DNA of 64,000 nt from Herbaspirillum rhizosphaerae. Lineage in GTDB: Bacteria > Pseudomonadota > Gammaproteobacteria > Burkholderiales > Burkholderiaceae_D. The stretch covers positions 124,001 through 188,000 of the forward strand of contig NZ_LFLU01000005.1 of the NCBI RefSeq assembly GCF_001189965.1. Direction: 5' to 3'. This document shows positions 9,878 through 19,860 of this stretch, piece by piece (positions within the stretch are counted from its first letter, which is position 1; each line of letters begins with the position of its first letter). The notes under the pieces are model-generated. The model did no database searches and was not told the DNA's origin. It saw only the letters and a program-made list of their open reading frames with translations. Position numbers and translations under genes: made by a program.

Positions 9878-10453
9878 TCAGTTGTTCTTGATGGCTTCAA
9901 CCTGAATCGCCAGCTTTACTTCCGGCGAGAAGCGCGGCACGCCGAAGCTCACGCCGAAGTCGGCACGGTTGAATGTGGCCGACGCATCGGCGCCGCAGAC
10001 TTCGCGCTTGAGCATCGGATTCTGAACGCAAGCAAATTTGTTGATTTGCAACTGCACCGGCTTGGTAACGCCATGCAATGTCAGTTCGCCTTCGATGGCG
10101 ACCGGCTTGTCGCCGTCAAACTTGATCGAGGTGCCTTTGTAAGTCGCGGTCGGGAATTTTTGCGCGTCCAGGACTTCGGCGGATTTGACGTGATCGTTCA
10201 GTTTGGCATGACCGAAGTCGATCGACGATGCATCGATGGTGATATCGACGGTGCCGGTCTTGGCGGCACGATCCAGCGTAATCGTGCCGCTGGTCTTGGT
10301 GAACTTGCCGCGCCAGACGGAGAGGCCCATGTGATCGGCTTCAAAGCTTGGGTAGGTGTGGCTCGGGTCGATGGTGTAGCTGTCGGCAGCCAGGGCGGAG
10401 GTCGAAGCAGCGCCGGCGGCGAGCAGGGAAATCAGGGCGAATTTCAATTTCAT
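9878..10453 (-). CDS. yceI: YceI-family periplasmic protein (distal copy)
   Basis: A 191-aa protein with a signal peptide (cut after ALA at about residue 22) and a single YceI lipocalin-like barrel: [20 protein letters not shown] at the start of the mature part, then [11 protein letters not shown] and the closing segment [17 protein letters not shown]. YceI proteins bind isoprenoid chains such as ubiquinone precursors. It follows a paralogous yceI and a cytochrome b561 gene on the same strand, a combination suggesting quinone-linked redox chemistry at the inner membrane. The exact ligand is unknown. Confidence 0.9.
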   Translation of the reverse strand: MKLKFALISLLAAGAASTSALAADSYTIDPSHTYPSFEADHMGLSVWRGKFTKTSGTITLDRAAKTGTVDITIDASSIDFGHAKLNDHVKSAEVLDAQKFPTATYKGTSIKFDGDKPVAIEGELTLHGVTKPVQLQINKFACVQNPMLKREVCGADASATFNRADFGVSFGVPRFSPEVKLAIQVEAIKNN

Positions 10454-10510
10454 GGGACAGTCCTTTGTAATGATCTGTTAAGCGTTGAAACGGTACGGTT
10501 TTATTGTGGA

Positions 10511-11092
10511 TTACGGTGCTGTTACGACGTGAAACTTGATGGTGACTTCATCGGCGACCATGCTGGTGTCTTTCCATTCACCTTCGCCGATATTGAAGGT
10601 CAGGCGCTTGATGGGGACGGCGCCGTCAAAAACCTGATTGCTGCCTTCTTTCTTGACCATCAGCGGAAACTGTACGTCGGCAGTTTTGCCCTTGATGGTG
10701 AGCTTGCCTGCGACGTCATACTTTGTACCTGCCGGCGCGCCGGCGGAAGGCTTGATCGAGCTGGAGACGAAGCTGGCTTTGGGGAATTGTGCGGCGTTGA
10801 ACCATTCCTTCTTCAGCACTTCCTTGTTGTACTCGGCATCGCCCAGGTCGAAGCTGGAGATGTCGATGTCCACGCTGGCCTTGGCGGCGTCGGGTTTGGC
10901 GCTGTCGAAATCGATCTGCGCGGTGAATTTCTTGAATTTGGCGTCAACGGGCACATTCAGTTGCTTGAAGACGGCACTGACGGTGCTTTTGCCGGCATCA
11001 ACCTTGAGCGGTGCGGCCAGCGCAGACGAAGCCAGGCTGAAGGCGGCAATGCCGCCGATGAGAGCGCTGGTCAATGTAGAACGCAGAATCAT
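10511..11092 (-). CDS. YceI-family periplasmic protein (proximal copy)
   Basis: A 193-aa precursor with an Ala-rich signal peptide (cut after about residue 26, SALA). The YceI barrel is divergent from the neighbour: LKVDAGKSTVSAVFKQLNVP replaces the usual H-rich opening, yet FTAQIDFDSAKPDAAKASVD and the end segment VADEVTIKFHVV fit the family. The two copies are so different that this is an old duplication, probably with another ligand. It lies 22 bp after cybB and 57 bp before the other yceI, clearly one operon. Confidence 0.85.
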   Translation of the reverse strand: MILRSTLTSALIGGIAAFSLASSALAAPLKVDAGKSTVSAVFKQLNVPVDAKFKKFTAQIDFDSAKPDAAKASVDIDISSFDLGDAEYNKEVLKKEWFNAAQFPKASFVSSSIKPSAGAPAGTKYDVAGKLTIKGKTADVQFPLMVKKEGSNQVFDGAVPIKRLTFNIGEGEWKDTSMVADEVTIKFHVVTAP

Positions 11093-11114
11093 GAAGTTTC
11101 CTTGGAAGAGATAG

Positions 11115-11639
11115 TCAGGGCAGGATACGTTTAAGCACGCCGTCGCGATCGATGAATTGATGCTTCAGCGCAGCCAATACATGCAGGCAGAAAGCGGCTA
11201 GCAAGGTCATGTTCAGCCAGTAGTGCACCAGCTTGAGCAAAGGTTTGAGTTCCGGATTCGGATCGATGAAAACCGGCAGCGGGTACAGGCCCAGATAGAC
11301 TACGGGGACTCCTGCTGCGAGGCTATAGAAATAGCCCGAAATAGGAATCGCAAAAATCAGGATATAAAGCAGGCCGTGCAGTGCATGTGCCGCGCTTTGC
11401 TGCCAGCGCGGCATTTGCGCCGGATAGGCCGGCGCGGCGTGCGTCAGCCGCCAGAGCAGGCGCAGGCATGCCAGGGCCAGCACGGTGACGCCCAGCCATT
11501 TATGCCAGGAAAAATATTTCAGCTTGGTCGGCGTCAGACCGGGGATATTGACCATCGTCAGCCCGAGCGAAAAGGCGGCGATGATCAGCAAGGCGATCAG
11601 CCAGTGCAACAAAATTGCAGGTTTGGTGTAGCGTTCCAT
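11115..11639 (-). CDS. cybB: Cytochrome b561 family protein
   Basis: A 174-aa inner-membrane di-heme cytochrome with four membrane spans. Candidate heme ligands are His12 (LLHW), His46 (SWHKWLG), His139 (LVHYW) and His153 (CLHVL), placed as in CybB. The family moves electrons between quinone and other carriers; in some bacteria it oxidises superoxide to feed ubiquinone. I start it at ATG 11639 because MERYTKPAILLHW matches the family; an in-frame ATG at 11678 would add 13 non-conserved residues. First gene of cybB-yceI-yceI. Confidence 0.9.
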   Translation of the reverse strand: MERYTKPAILLHWLIALLIIAAFSLGLTMVNIPGLTPTKLKYFSWHKWLGVTVLALACLRLLWRLTHAAPAYPAQMPRWQQSAAHALHGLLYILIFAIPISGYFYSLAAGVPVVYLGLYPLPVFIDPNPELKPLLKLVHYWLNMTLLAAFCLHVLAALKHQFIDRDGVLKRILP

Positions 11640-11694
11640 GGCGGTTGCTGGTGGAAAGTGGAAAGTTGGGGATGGCAAGCGAGCGCTTACTTGC

Positions 11695-11784
11695 TTAGTT
11701 GAGGAACAAGCGGCGTCGGTTGTTCACGACCGTCATTGCGACGTCGGCAGCCTGAGCAAAATCGATATGCAGCACAGCAACCAT
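11695..11784 (-). CDS. Possible 29-aa small protein or leader upstream of cybB
   Basis: A short frame (MVAVLHIDFAQAADVAM then VVNNRRRLFLN) with an excellent ribosome site, AAAGGA six bases before its ATG. The frame is open further upstream (ATG 11880), but without such a site. It ends 55 bp before cybB. The sequence has no signal or membrane segment and no motif I recognise. It could be a real small protein, a regulatory leader, or chance. Confidence 0.3.
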   Translation of the reverse strand: MVAVLHIDFAQAADVAMTVVNNRRRLFLN

Positions 11785-11990
11785 GCTTGTTCCTTTGTGA
11801 TCGTTTGAAGCGACGTTTAAATGAGGCGGCTCGCATTTTTGATGCAATGCCGCAGCATAAAGGCTTTTCAGGATTCGCAATAGATCAGTAAAACTGATTT
11901 CACTGATCCATTTACGTTAACAATCGATCTGTTGCCGCGCAATTTGAGGGGAGCAGGCGGGTTTGGGTTCCGTCGTTTCCCCTCGCACGC

Positions 11991-14181
<2,191 letters not shown>

Positions 14182-14213
14182 TATATCGGCGAGCCTGGCG
14201 ACGGGCCTCAAAT

Positions 14214-14245
14214 AAAAAAGCGCGACCTGGGTCGCGCTTTTTTTT
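14214..14245. terminator. Bidirectional terminator between the GST gene and bfr
   Basis: GCGCGAC / GTCGCGC with a 4-nt loop, preceded by six A and followed by eight T residues, so it works in both directions for two convergent genes. Confidence 0.9.
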
Positions 14246-14282
14246 ATTCCGCCGGCGCTGCATGAGCGCCCGACAAGAGCAA

Positions 14283-14756
14283 TTACTCTGCAATGATCTG
14301 CGTCTGCAGGTAGTTCTGGATGCCGATCTTTTCGATGATGTCGAGCTGGGTTTCCAACCAGTCGATATGCTCTTCGGTATCGTCCAGAATCATCTGGAAC
14401 AGTTCGCGGGAGACATAGTCGCCGTGGGTTTCGCAGGTGGCGATGCCTTCCTTGACGGTCTTGTGCGCTGCTTTTTCCAGTTTCAGGTCGCATTGCAGCA
14501 TCTCGGCAGTGTTTTCGCCGATCATCAGCTTGTGCAGCGCTTGCAGGTTAGGCAGGCCGTCGAGCATCAGGATGCGGTCGATCAGCTTGTCGGCATGCTT
14601 CATCTCGCCGATGGATTCTGCGTACTCTTTCTTGGCAATTTTTTCAAAGCCCCAGTGCTTGTACATGCGGGCGTGCAGAAAATATTGATTGATCGCTGTC
14701 AATTCGTTAGTCAACTGAGCATTGAGCAGCTTGATGACCGCTGGATCGCCTTTCAT
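14283..14756 (-). CDS. bfr: Bacterioferritin
   Basis: A 157-aa subunit of the 24-mer heme-containing iron-storage shell. Ferroxidase ligands Glu18, Glu51 and His54 are present, and Met52, the heme ligand shared between two subunits, is intact, so this is a true bacterioferritin rather than a plain ferritin. GAGG lies 5 nt before ATG 14756; the frame is open up to 14873, but that part is not protein-like. It follows the tonB-exbB-exbD unit on the same strand with a terminator between. A Fur-box-like sequence lies 126 bp upstream of the start. Confidence 0.96.
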   Translation of the reverse strand: MKGDPAVIKLLNAQLTNELTAINQYFLHARMYKHWGFEKIAKKEYAESIGEMKHADKLIDRILMLDGLPNLQALHKLMIGENTAEMLQCDLKLEKAAHKTVKEGIATCETHGDYVSRELFQMILDDTEEHIDWLETQLDIIEKIGIQNYLQTQIIAE

Positions 14757-14881
14757 AGGAACCTCTGAGATATAGTGGGAGAAGACAGGCTGGGGGGAGC
14801 AGAGGGGAGCTGCGCAATCGTCCGGCCGCGTGAACGGACGGATCATAGCGCAGCCGATTCCAGACTTCACCATAAATTAGC

Positions 14882-14899
14882 GCGAATCATTCTTACTTT
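14882..14899 (-). promoter_or_regulatory. Fur-box-like sequence upstream of bfr
   Basis: GCGAATCATTCTTACTTT matches the sequence upstream of hemP at 14 of 18 positions in the same orientation, and resembles betaproteobacterial Fur sites. Binding is inferred, not shown. Confidence 0.5.
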
Positions 14900-14977
14900 A
14901 TTTCTATCGGGCAGCGCCGGGCATGTTGCCCTGGCTGGGATAGCCTGTTGCAGAGCGGGTTTGGACGGGCCTGCGCC

Positions 14978-15018
14978 CAAAACAGCAAAGCCTCCATTCC
15001 GTGAAGAATGAAGGCTTT
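14978..15018 (-). terminator. Terminator after exbD
   Basis: Arms AAAGCCTCCATTC and GAATGAAGGCTTT (one mismatch) around a 6-nt loop; on the minus strand the stem is followed by GCTGTTTT. It closes the tonB operon before bfr. Confidence 0.75.
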
Positions 15019-15061
15019 GTGTCGTAGCGAGCGTGACTGCCTCGCCAACTTCAGAGATGAA

Positions 15062-15478
15062 TTACTTTGCTTGCGGATCGGTGACGAAGCCAATCTTGGA
15101 GAGGCCGCCCGATTGCGCAGCCGCCATCACTTGCGCCACTTTTTCGTATTGCGTCGTGCGTTCGGCGCGCAGATGTAGTTCCGGCTGAGGCTGCTTCTTG
15201 GCCGCTTCGGCAATGCGCAGGCTCAACTGGTTGCTGTCGATCTGCTCGTCATTCCAGAATACCTTGCCGTTCGCATCAATCGACAGATTGATATTTTGCG
15301 GCTTGGTTTCGTCCGGCTGATTGGTCGCGCGCGGCAGGTCGATCTTGACGGCGTGATTCATGACCGGAATGGTGATGATGAAGATGATCAGCAGCACCAG
15401 CATCACGTCAACCAGCGGAGTGGTGTTGATCTCCGGGTTGAAGTCGTCGTCCGAATCGGACAGGGAACCCATCGCCAT
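15062..15478 (-). CDS. exbD: ExbD/TolR-type energy transducer subunit
   Basis: A 138-aa protein with a short cytoplasmic N-terminus, one membrane span (about residues 19-40, LVDVMLVLLIIFIITIPV) and a periplasmic domain. The Asp in LVDVML is the residue that carries protons in the ExbB-ExbD motor. It begins within the exbB stop codon (TAATG), so the two are translationally coupled. Together with ExbB and TonB it powers uptake through outer-membrane receptors for iron chelates and heme. Confidence 0.94.
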   Translation of the reverse strand: MAMGSLSDSDDDFNPEINTTPLVDVMLVLLIIFIITIPVMNHAVKIDLPRATNQPDETKPQNINLSIDANGKVFWNDEQIDSNQLSLRIAEAAKKQPQPELHLRAERTTQYEKVAQVMAAAQSGGLSKIGFVTDPQAK

Positions 15479-16212
15479 TACGCTCTCCCGACAGCCGTCA
15501 GTTTGGCGCTTTTGGTTGCGCCTGTTTCAGCGTCCTCGGTTGCCGAGCGTGCGCCGGTGACGAACAGAGCGTGCAGGTCGAAACCGAATTTGTTCAGCTT
15601 GGCGATGGTGGTCTTGTTGCCGCGAACCAGTGCGTTATAGCCGAAGGTCGCAGGAATCGCCACTGCCAGACCCAGCGCAGTCATGATCAGCGCTTCGCCC
15701 ACGGGGCCGGCGACCTTGTCGATGCTGGCCTGGCCGGAAGTGCCGATCGATACCAGCGCGTGATAGATGCCCCAGACGGTGCCGAACAGGCCGACGAACG
15801 GTGCAGTCGAACCGACTGACGCCATCACAGCCATGCCGGCTTGCAACTTGCCGGAGGCTTCATCAATCGCCTGGCGCAGGGACAGGGTGACCCAGTCGCT
15901 GACCGACAGCTGGTCATGCAGGTGGCCCTTGTGGGCAGTATGGTGGCTCATCGACGTCACGCCGGCTTTGGCGACTTCGGCGAATGGGTTATCGGTGCCC
16001 AGTGTCGCAACGCCTTCAGGCAGGCTGGTGGTGTCCCAGAATGCGTGACCGGCGGCATCGGCAGCGCGGCGGAAACGCAGCAGTTGCAGCGTTTTGGTGA
16101 TGATCACATACCAGGACGCGATCGACATGGCGAGCAGCAGGACTGCGACGCCTTTGGTGACGAAATCCCCTTGCGCCCACAGGCTTTCCAATCCGTACGG
16201 ACTAACTTCCAT
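15478..16212 (-). CDS. exbB: ExbB/MotA/TolQ-type proton channel protein
   Basis: A 244-aa inner-membrane protein, the same length as E. coli ExbB, with three spans (about residues 17-38, 135-158 and 170-195). VGSTAPFVGLFGTVWGIYHAL and GPVGEALIMTALGLAVAIPA are the conserved channel segments of the family. A good ribosome site (AAGGAAG) precedes the ATG. Its place between tonB and exbD, with bfd and hemP upstream, points to ExbB for iron uptake rather than TolQ. Confidence 0.94.
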   Translation of the reverse strand: MEVSPYGLESLWAQGDFVTKGVAVLLLAMSIASWYVIITKTLQLLRFRRAADAAGHAFWDTTSLPEGVATLGTDNPFAEVAKAGVTSMSHHTAHKGHLHDQLSVSDWVTLSLRQAIDEASGKLQAGMAVMASVGSTAPFVGLFGTVWGIYHALVSIGTSGQASIDKVAGPVGEALIMTALGLAVAIPATFGYNALVRGNKTTIAKLNKFGFDLHALFVTGARSATEDAETGATKSAKLTAVGRA

Positions 16213-16276
16213 GATGACTTCCTTCTATGACTATAGTGAATGAATTAACGAATTTTATTCCGCATGTCCGCTGCGA

Positions 16277-16984
16277 TCAGCGGTCCAGCTTGAATGTGAT
16301 TGCGCCGGTGGCCGACACGACGATGGCCTTGCCGTCTTCGATATATGGCTTGAAGACGGCGCGCATGACAGCGCGGCGGGCTTCATCATCCAGGCGGGAC
16401 GAACCCGATCCCTTGATGATATCGACTTTTTCAGCTTTGCCCGCGGTGTTGACCAATACGCGGAACTGCACGACGCCTTCTTCGCCCATGCGCTTGGACG
16501 CTGGCGGGTAGTTTGGACGCGGTGCTTCAATATATTCGATGCCGGAAGTAATTTGCTTTGGCGGCGGCGGACCTGGCGGCGACGCCGGTGCCGGTGCAGG
16601 GGCTGCTGCTGCCGGTGGCGATGGCTCAGCCGGTTGTGGCGGTGTCGGCGGGGCGGAGATCGCAGTCGGTGCCGGTGCTTGCGTGACCGGAATCGGTGGC
16701 GGCGGTGTAACGGATTTTTTCACGACCTGGACGACCTTCGGTGGCGCCGGCGGCGCTTTTGGCGGAGCCGGTTCCGGTGCGCGTTCAGGCGTGACGAAGG
16801 TGGCGATGACTTCTTTGGGAATCGCGTTGGCGACCTGATGAATCAGGCCGCTTTGCAGCGCATAGAAGAAGGCAAGGTGCAGCAGGATGATGAGGCCGAG
16901 CGGGCCGATTTTGCGGACCTGGCGCCAGACGGCGCCGACGGGATTGGACGAGCTGCTACTCATAGTAGGCGATAAGGCGTTCAT
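16277..16984 (-). CDS. tonB: Energy transducer TonB
   Basis: A 235-aa protein with one N-terminal membrane anchor (about residues 27-47), a long Pro/Ala-rich periplasmic spacer (about 70-150) and the C-terminal TonB domain, seen as YPPASKRMGEEGVVQFRVLV and SSRLDDEARRAVMRAVFKPY. It transmits ExbBD energy to TonB-dependent receptors. No receptor gene lies in the window. A second ATG seven codons in (16963) is possible. It starts 10 bp after the bfd stop. Confidence 0.93.
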   Translation of the reverse strand: MNALSPTMSSSSSNPVGAVWRQVRKIGPLGLIILLHLAFFYALQSGLIHQVANAIPKEVIATFVTPERAPEPAPPKAPPAPPKVVQVVKKSVTPPPPIPVTQAPAPTAISAPPTPPQPAEPSPPAAAAPAPAPASPPGPPPPKQITSGIEYIEAPRPNYPPASKRMGEEGVVQFRVLVNTAGKAEKVDIIKGSGSSRLDDEARRAVMRAVFKPYIEDGKAIVVSATGAITFKLDR

Positions 16985-16993
16985 AAATAATCT

Positions 16994-17221
16994 TCATGCA
17001 ATAGCGGTGTTCGCGTGGAACACCATGGCTTGCACTGAGTTGCGTGTTTGCTTGGAATTGCTCAGACATTCGCGCAGGACATGTTTGGCGCAGGTATGGC
17101 ATTTGCCGCAACAAGTGCCAACACCGAGCTCCTTGCGAAGCTCGGACATGGAGGTCATGCCTGCATTCACTGCCTGATGAATCTTGCCTTCGGAAATGTT
17201 GTTACAAACACATACGATCAT
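16994..17221 (-). CDS. bfd: Bacterioferritin-associated ferredoxin
   Basis: A 75-aa protein with a [2Fe-2S] BFD domain: MIVCVCNNISEGKIHQAV gives the first Cys pair (C4, C6) and VGTCCGKCHTCAKHVL the second. Bfd reduces the iron core of bacterioferritin to release Fe2+. At 75 residues it is slightly longer than E. coli Bfd (64), with an extra C-terminal tail. I start at ATG 17221; the open frame upstream lacks family residues. Its partner gene bfr lies 2.2 kb downstream in the same orientation. Confidence 0.93.
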   Translation of the reverse strand: MIVCVCNNISEGKIHQAVNAGMTSMSELRKELGVGTCCGKCHTCAKHVLRECLSNSKQTRNSVQAMVFHANTAIA

Positions 17222-17252
17222 TGTACGCCTTGCCGCCTGGGTATATAGGCTC

Positions 17253-17573
17253 TTAAATGGATCTCGCTCCTGAAACGATGCGAGCAAACAAGTTAAATTT
17301 CTCGGGTTGTGGCATGGTGCGTTCCACTACGGTTGCCCACTGTTCCGACAATTGCTGGCAAGTCGCCCGCAATACCGGAGCCAGATTCGGCAAATCCGCC
17401 AATGCTTTCAGGTGCCGTTCAATCACTGACGCCAATTTGACGCAGCTTTTGGTTTCCTGATTGCTGGCAGTGTAGTGAGACATCAAATGCAGCACTGCTG
17501 AAACCAGCAGCTCTGGCTGTGCCGGTGCGCTATTCGGTTCTACGAAAGCAGAATCCATTTTGTCGGTAACCAT
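17253..17573 (-). CDS. Uncharacterised 106-aa protein in the hemP-tonB operon
   Basis: I do not recognise this protein. It starts at ATG 17573 behind a strong AAGGAGAG site. It is soluble, mostly helical by composition, with two Cys (in KSCVKL and RATCQQL), a charged middle (IERHLKALADLP) and a C-terminal EKFNLFARIVSGARSI. No signal peptide or membrane span. It sits between hemP and bfd in the iron operon, 31 bp before bfd, so a role in iron or heme handling is likely by context only. Confidence 0.75.
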   Translation of the reverse strand: MVTDKMDSAFVEPNSAPAQPELLVSAVLHLMSHYTASNQETKSCVKLASVIERHLKALADLPNLAPVLRATCQQLSEQWATVVERTMPQPEKFNLFARIVSGARSI

Positions 17574-17703
17574 CAAACTCTCCTTAATCGGCAAGCTTGG
17601 CTGGCTAACGTATAACGCTGTGGCATCACCGTTGGCTGGCTGGTTTTGTACCATCGTTCAAAGCAACAAGTTTTGAGATGATTTTATTTTCTGCGTCGTC
17701 TCT

Positions 17704-17892
17704 TTATGCCGTCAAAATCAGCTTGTTCAGCTGTGTCAGGCGCAGCTTGTAAATACGGCCGCCATGGTCGATCTCCAGTTCGCGCATCTGCCGGAACAAA
17801 TCCTGGCTCTTGATGCGTGTGATGGGGGAGCCATTTGCTGCTGTGGCTGGCTTGTTACGACGTTCAGTTCCGTGCTCGATCAGTTGGCTCAT
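17704..17892 (-). CDS. hemP: Hemin uptake protein HemP
   Basis: A 62-aa HemP-family protein. The C-terminal half, from ITRIKSQDLF through GRIYKLRLTQLNKLILTA, is the family signature. In Burkholderiales the related HmuP is a small regulator needed for expression of the heme receptor; whether this copy does that is inference. ATG 17892 is preferred over the adjacent ATG 17895, because AGGAGG lies 5 nt before it and only 2 nt before the other. It heads the iron operon directly behind a Fur-box-like site. Confidence 0.9.
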   Translation of the reverse strand: MSQLIEHGTERRNKPATAANGSPITRIKSQDLFRQMRELEIDHGGRIYKLRLTQLNKLILTA

Positions 17893-17910
17893 CATAACCT
17901 CCTATTAAAT

Positions 17911-17928
17911 GCGAACAATTCTTATTTA
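17911..17928 (-). promoter_or_regulatory. Fur-box-like sequence upstream of hemP
   Basis: GCGAACAATTCTTATTTA, 19 bp upstream of the hemP start, inside an AT-rich region. It matches the sequence upstream of bfr at 14 of 18 positions. Repression of the operon by Fur under iron plenty is the natural inference. Confidence 0.6.
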
Positions 17929-18030
17929 GATTATTCGTCATTTAATCCAAGATTGCAAGCTCTTTTATGATTTGTTGCGACTTTCTTTCCTCTCGGAAAT
18001 GGCGGGAAACGGCTTTTGTTGCCAGAAAAG

Positions 18031-18071
18031 AAAAAACGCTCCGTTGCATAGGGCAGACGGAGCGTTTTTTT
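18031..18071 (-). terminator. Terminator after mnmA
   Basis: Perfect 14-bp arms AAAAAACGCTCCGT / ACGGAGCGTTTTTT with a 12-nt loop. Confidence 0.9.
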
Positions 18072-18088
18072 GCGCGATTTAGGCGGTT

Positions 18089-19183
18089 TTACACCGATTC
18101 GATAATCCCGCCGCCAAGACAGACGTCGCCCTGATACAACACCGCCGACTGGCCGGGCGTCACCGCCCATTGCGGATCGGCAAAGCGCAGGTCGAAACGC
18201 GCGCCGTCGTCGTTGAAGGAGCAGGGCACGTCAGCCTGGCGATAACGCGTCTTGGCGCTCAGCGCTGCCATGTCGGGCGCTTCGCCTGCGACCCAGCTGA
18301 TCTGGCTGGCGCCCAGTTGCGACGACAGCAGCCAGGGGTGGTCGTGGCCTTGCACGATATAGAGGGTATTGTTCTCGACGTCCTTGCGCGCTACGTACCA
18401 GGCGTCGCTGTTGCCGTCGGCGTTCTGGTGCGCCTTGATGCCGCCCAGGCCGATACCCTTGCGCTGCCCGAGCGTGTAGAAGCTCAGGCCGACGTGTTCG
18501 CCGACGATATCGCCTTCCGGCGTCTTCATCGGGCCGGGTTTGTACGACAGGTAGCGATTGAGGAACTCGCGGAAAGGCCGCTCGCCGATGAAGCAGATGC
18601 CGGTCGAATCCTTCTTTGTTGCATTCGGCAGCTTCAGCTGTTCGGCGATCTTGCGCACCTCGGTCTTGTGAATTTCGCCCAGAGGGAACAGCGTCTTCGA
18701 CAACTGCGCCTGATTCAGGCGATGCAGGAAGTAACTTTGGTCCTTGCTGGCGTCGACCGCCTTCATCAGTTCGAACTTGCCGGTCGGATTTTCGCGCACG
18801 CGCGCATAGTGGCCGGTGGCGATCAGATCCGCACCCAGCAGCATGGCGTGGTCGAGGAAGGCCTTGAACTTGATTTCGGCGTTGCACAGCACGTCCGGAT
18901 TGGGGGTGCGGCCGGCCTGGTACTCGCGCAGGAATTCGGCGAACACGCGATCCTTGTATTCGGCGGCAAAATTCACCGCCTCGATATCCACGCCCACCAC
19001 GTCGGCCACGCTGGCTGCGTCGATCCAGTCCTGGCGCGTGGAGCAGTATTCGGAATCGTCGTCGTCTTCCCAATTTTTCATGAACAGGCCGATAACCTCG
19101 TAGCCTTGCTCTTTCAACAGCCACGCGGACACCGACGAGTCGACGCCGCCTGACATGCCGATGACGACTTTCTTCTTAGCCAT
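18089..19183 (-). CDS. mnmA: tRNA-specific 2-thiouridylase MnmA
   Basis: A 364-aa enzyme (E. coli 368) that puts sulfur on C2 of wobble U34 in tRNAs for Lys, Glu and Gln. The PP-loop [15 protein letters not shown] is at residues 9-23; the two catalytic cysteines lie in [12 protein letters not shown] (near 101) and [12 protein letters not shown] (near 199). It overlaps the Nudix gene by 8 bp, so the two are translationally coupled. Confidence 0.96.
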   Translation of the reverse strand: MAKKKVVIGMSGGVDSSVSAWLLKEQGYEVIGLFMKNWEDDDDSEYCSTRQDWIDAASVADVVGVDIEAVNFAAEYKDRVFAEFLREYQAGRTPNPDVLCNAEIKFKAFLDHAMLLGADLIATGHYARVRENPTGKFELMKAVDASKDQSYFLHRLNQAQLSKTLFPLGEIHKTEVRKIAEQLKLPNATKKDSTGICFIGERPFREFLNRYLSYKPGPMKTPEGDIVGEHVGLSFYTLGQRKGIGLGGIKAHQNADGNSDAWYVARKDVENNTLYIVQGHDHPWLLSSQLGASQISWVAGEAPDMAALSAKTRYRQADVPCSFNDDGARFDLRFADPQWAVTPGQSAVLYQGDVCLGGGIIESV

Positions 19184-19688
19184 TTGCTACTCCAGTTGCT
19201 TCCTTGACGGCGGCAGCGGTCACGCTGGCGTCGGTATACAGTAAAGACAGCGGCGCGCGCCGGCCGCTGAGGTAATCGTCGATGCAGCGCAAGACCAGCG
19301 GGCTGCGATGGCGCTCGCTGCATGCGGCGATTTCGTCGCGGGTCATCCAGAGTGTGCGTACGATGCCGGCGTCCAGCGGGCGGTCGTGTTTTTCGCCCAG
19401 TTTTCCGGCAAACGCAAAACGCAAGTAAGTGGTGTCGGCGCCGGCGCGCGAAGACGACACATTGCGCGACATATACATGCCGATCAACGCGGTCGGTTCG
19501 AAATCGTGTGCGGATTCTTCTAGCGCCTCACGCACAACGGCTTGCGTCAGCGCTTCGCCTTCATCGAGATGGCCGGCCGGCTGGTTCAGGCGCAGGCCGT
19601 CGCCGGCTTGCTCTTCAATCATCAAAAAACGGCCCTCGCGCTCGATGATCGCAGCGACAGTCACGGAGGGCTTCCATACTTCAGTCAT
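19176..19688 (-). CDS. NUDIX hydrolase
   Basis: A 170-aa NudJ-like phosphohydrolase. The Nudix box reads [20 protein letters not shown] (about residues 39-58) with the metal-binding glutamates intact. NudJ of E. coli acts on HMP-PP and nucleoside triphosphates and also lies beside mnmA, so the pairing is conserved. I choose ATG 19688 over 19691, because AAGGA is 6 rather than 3 nt away. The true substrate is not visible from sequence. Confidence 0.88.
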   Translation of the reverse strand: MTEVWKPSVTVAAIIEREGRFLMIEEQAGDGLRLNQPAGHLDEGEALTQAVVREALEESAHDFEPTALIGMYMSRNVSSSRAGADTTYLRFAFAGKLGEKHDRPLDAGIVRTLWMTRDEIAACSERHRSPLVLRCIDDYLSGRRAPLSLLYTDASVTAAAVKEATGVANG

Positions 19689-19797
19689 CATTATCCTTAA
19701 CCTGCAACAGCCGCCATTTTACCGTGGCTGGGCAAAGCCTTCAGGAGATGGGGCAAAGATGCGAGTTGGCATCGTGAAAGAGGGTGTTTGCGCAAAG

Positions 19798-19827
19798 TTG
19801 TTGATCTTTAAATTTTACGTGTAAGAT
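19798..19827 (+). promoter_or_regulatory. Candidate promoter of the transhydrogenase operon
   Basis: TTGTTG at 19798-19803 and TAAGAT at 19822-19827, 18 bp apart, in a short AT-rich stretch. The pntA ribosome site AGGAG is at 19850-19854. The match is moderate. Confidence 0.35.
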
Positions 19828-19860
19828 TCCGGTAAGAATTTACAACTATAGGAGCTCTGA

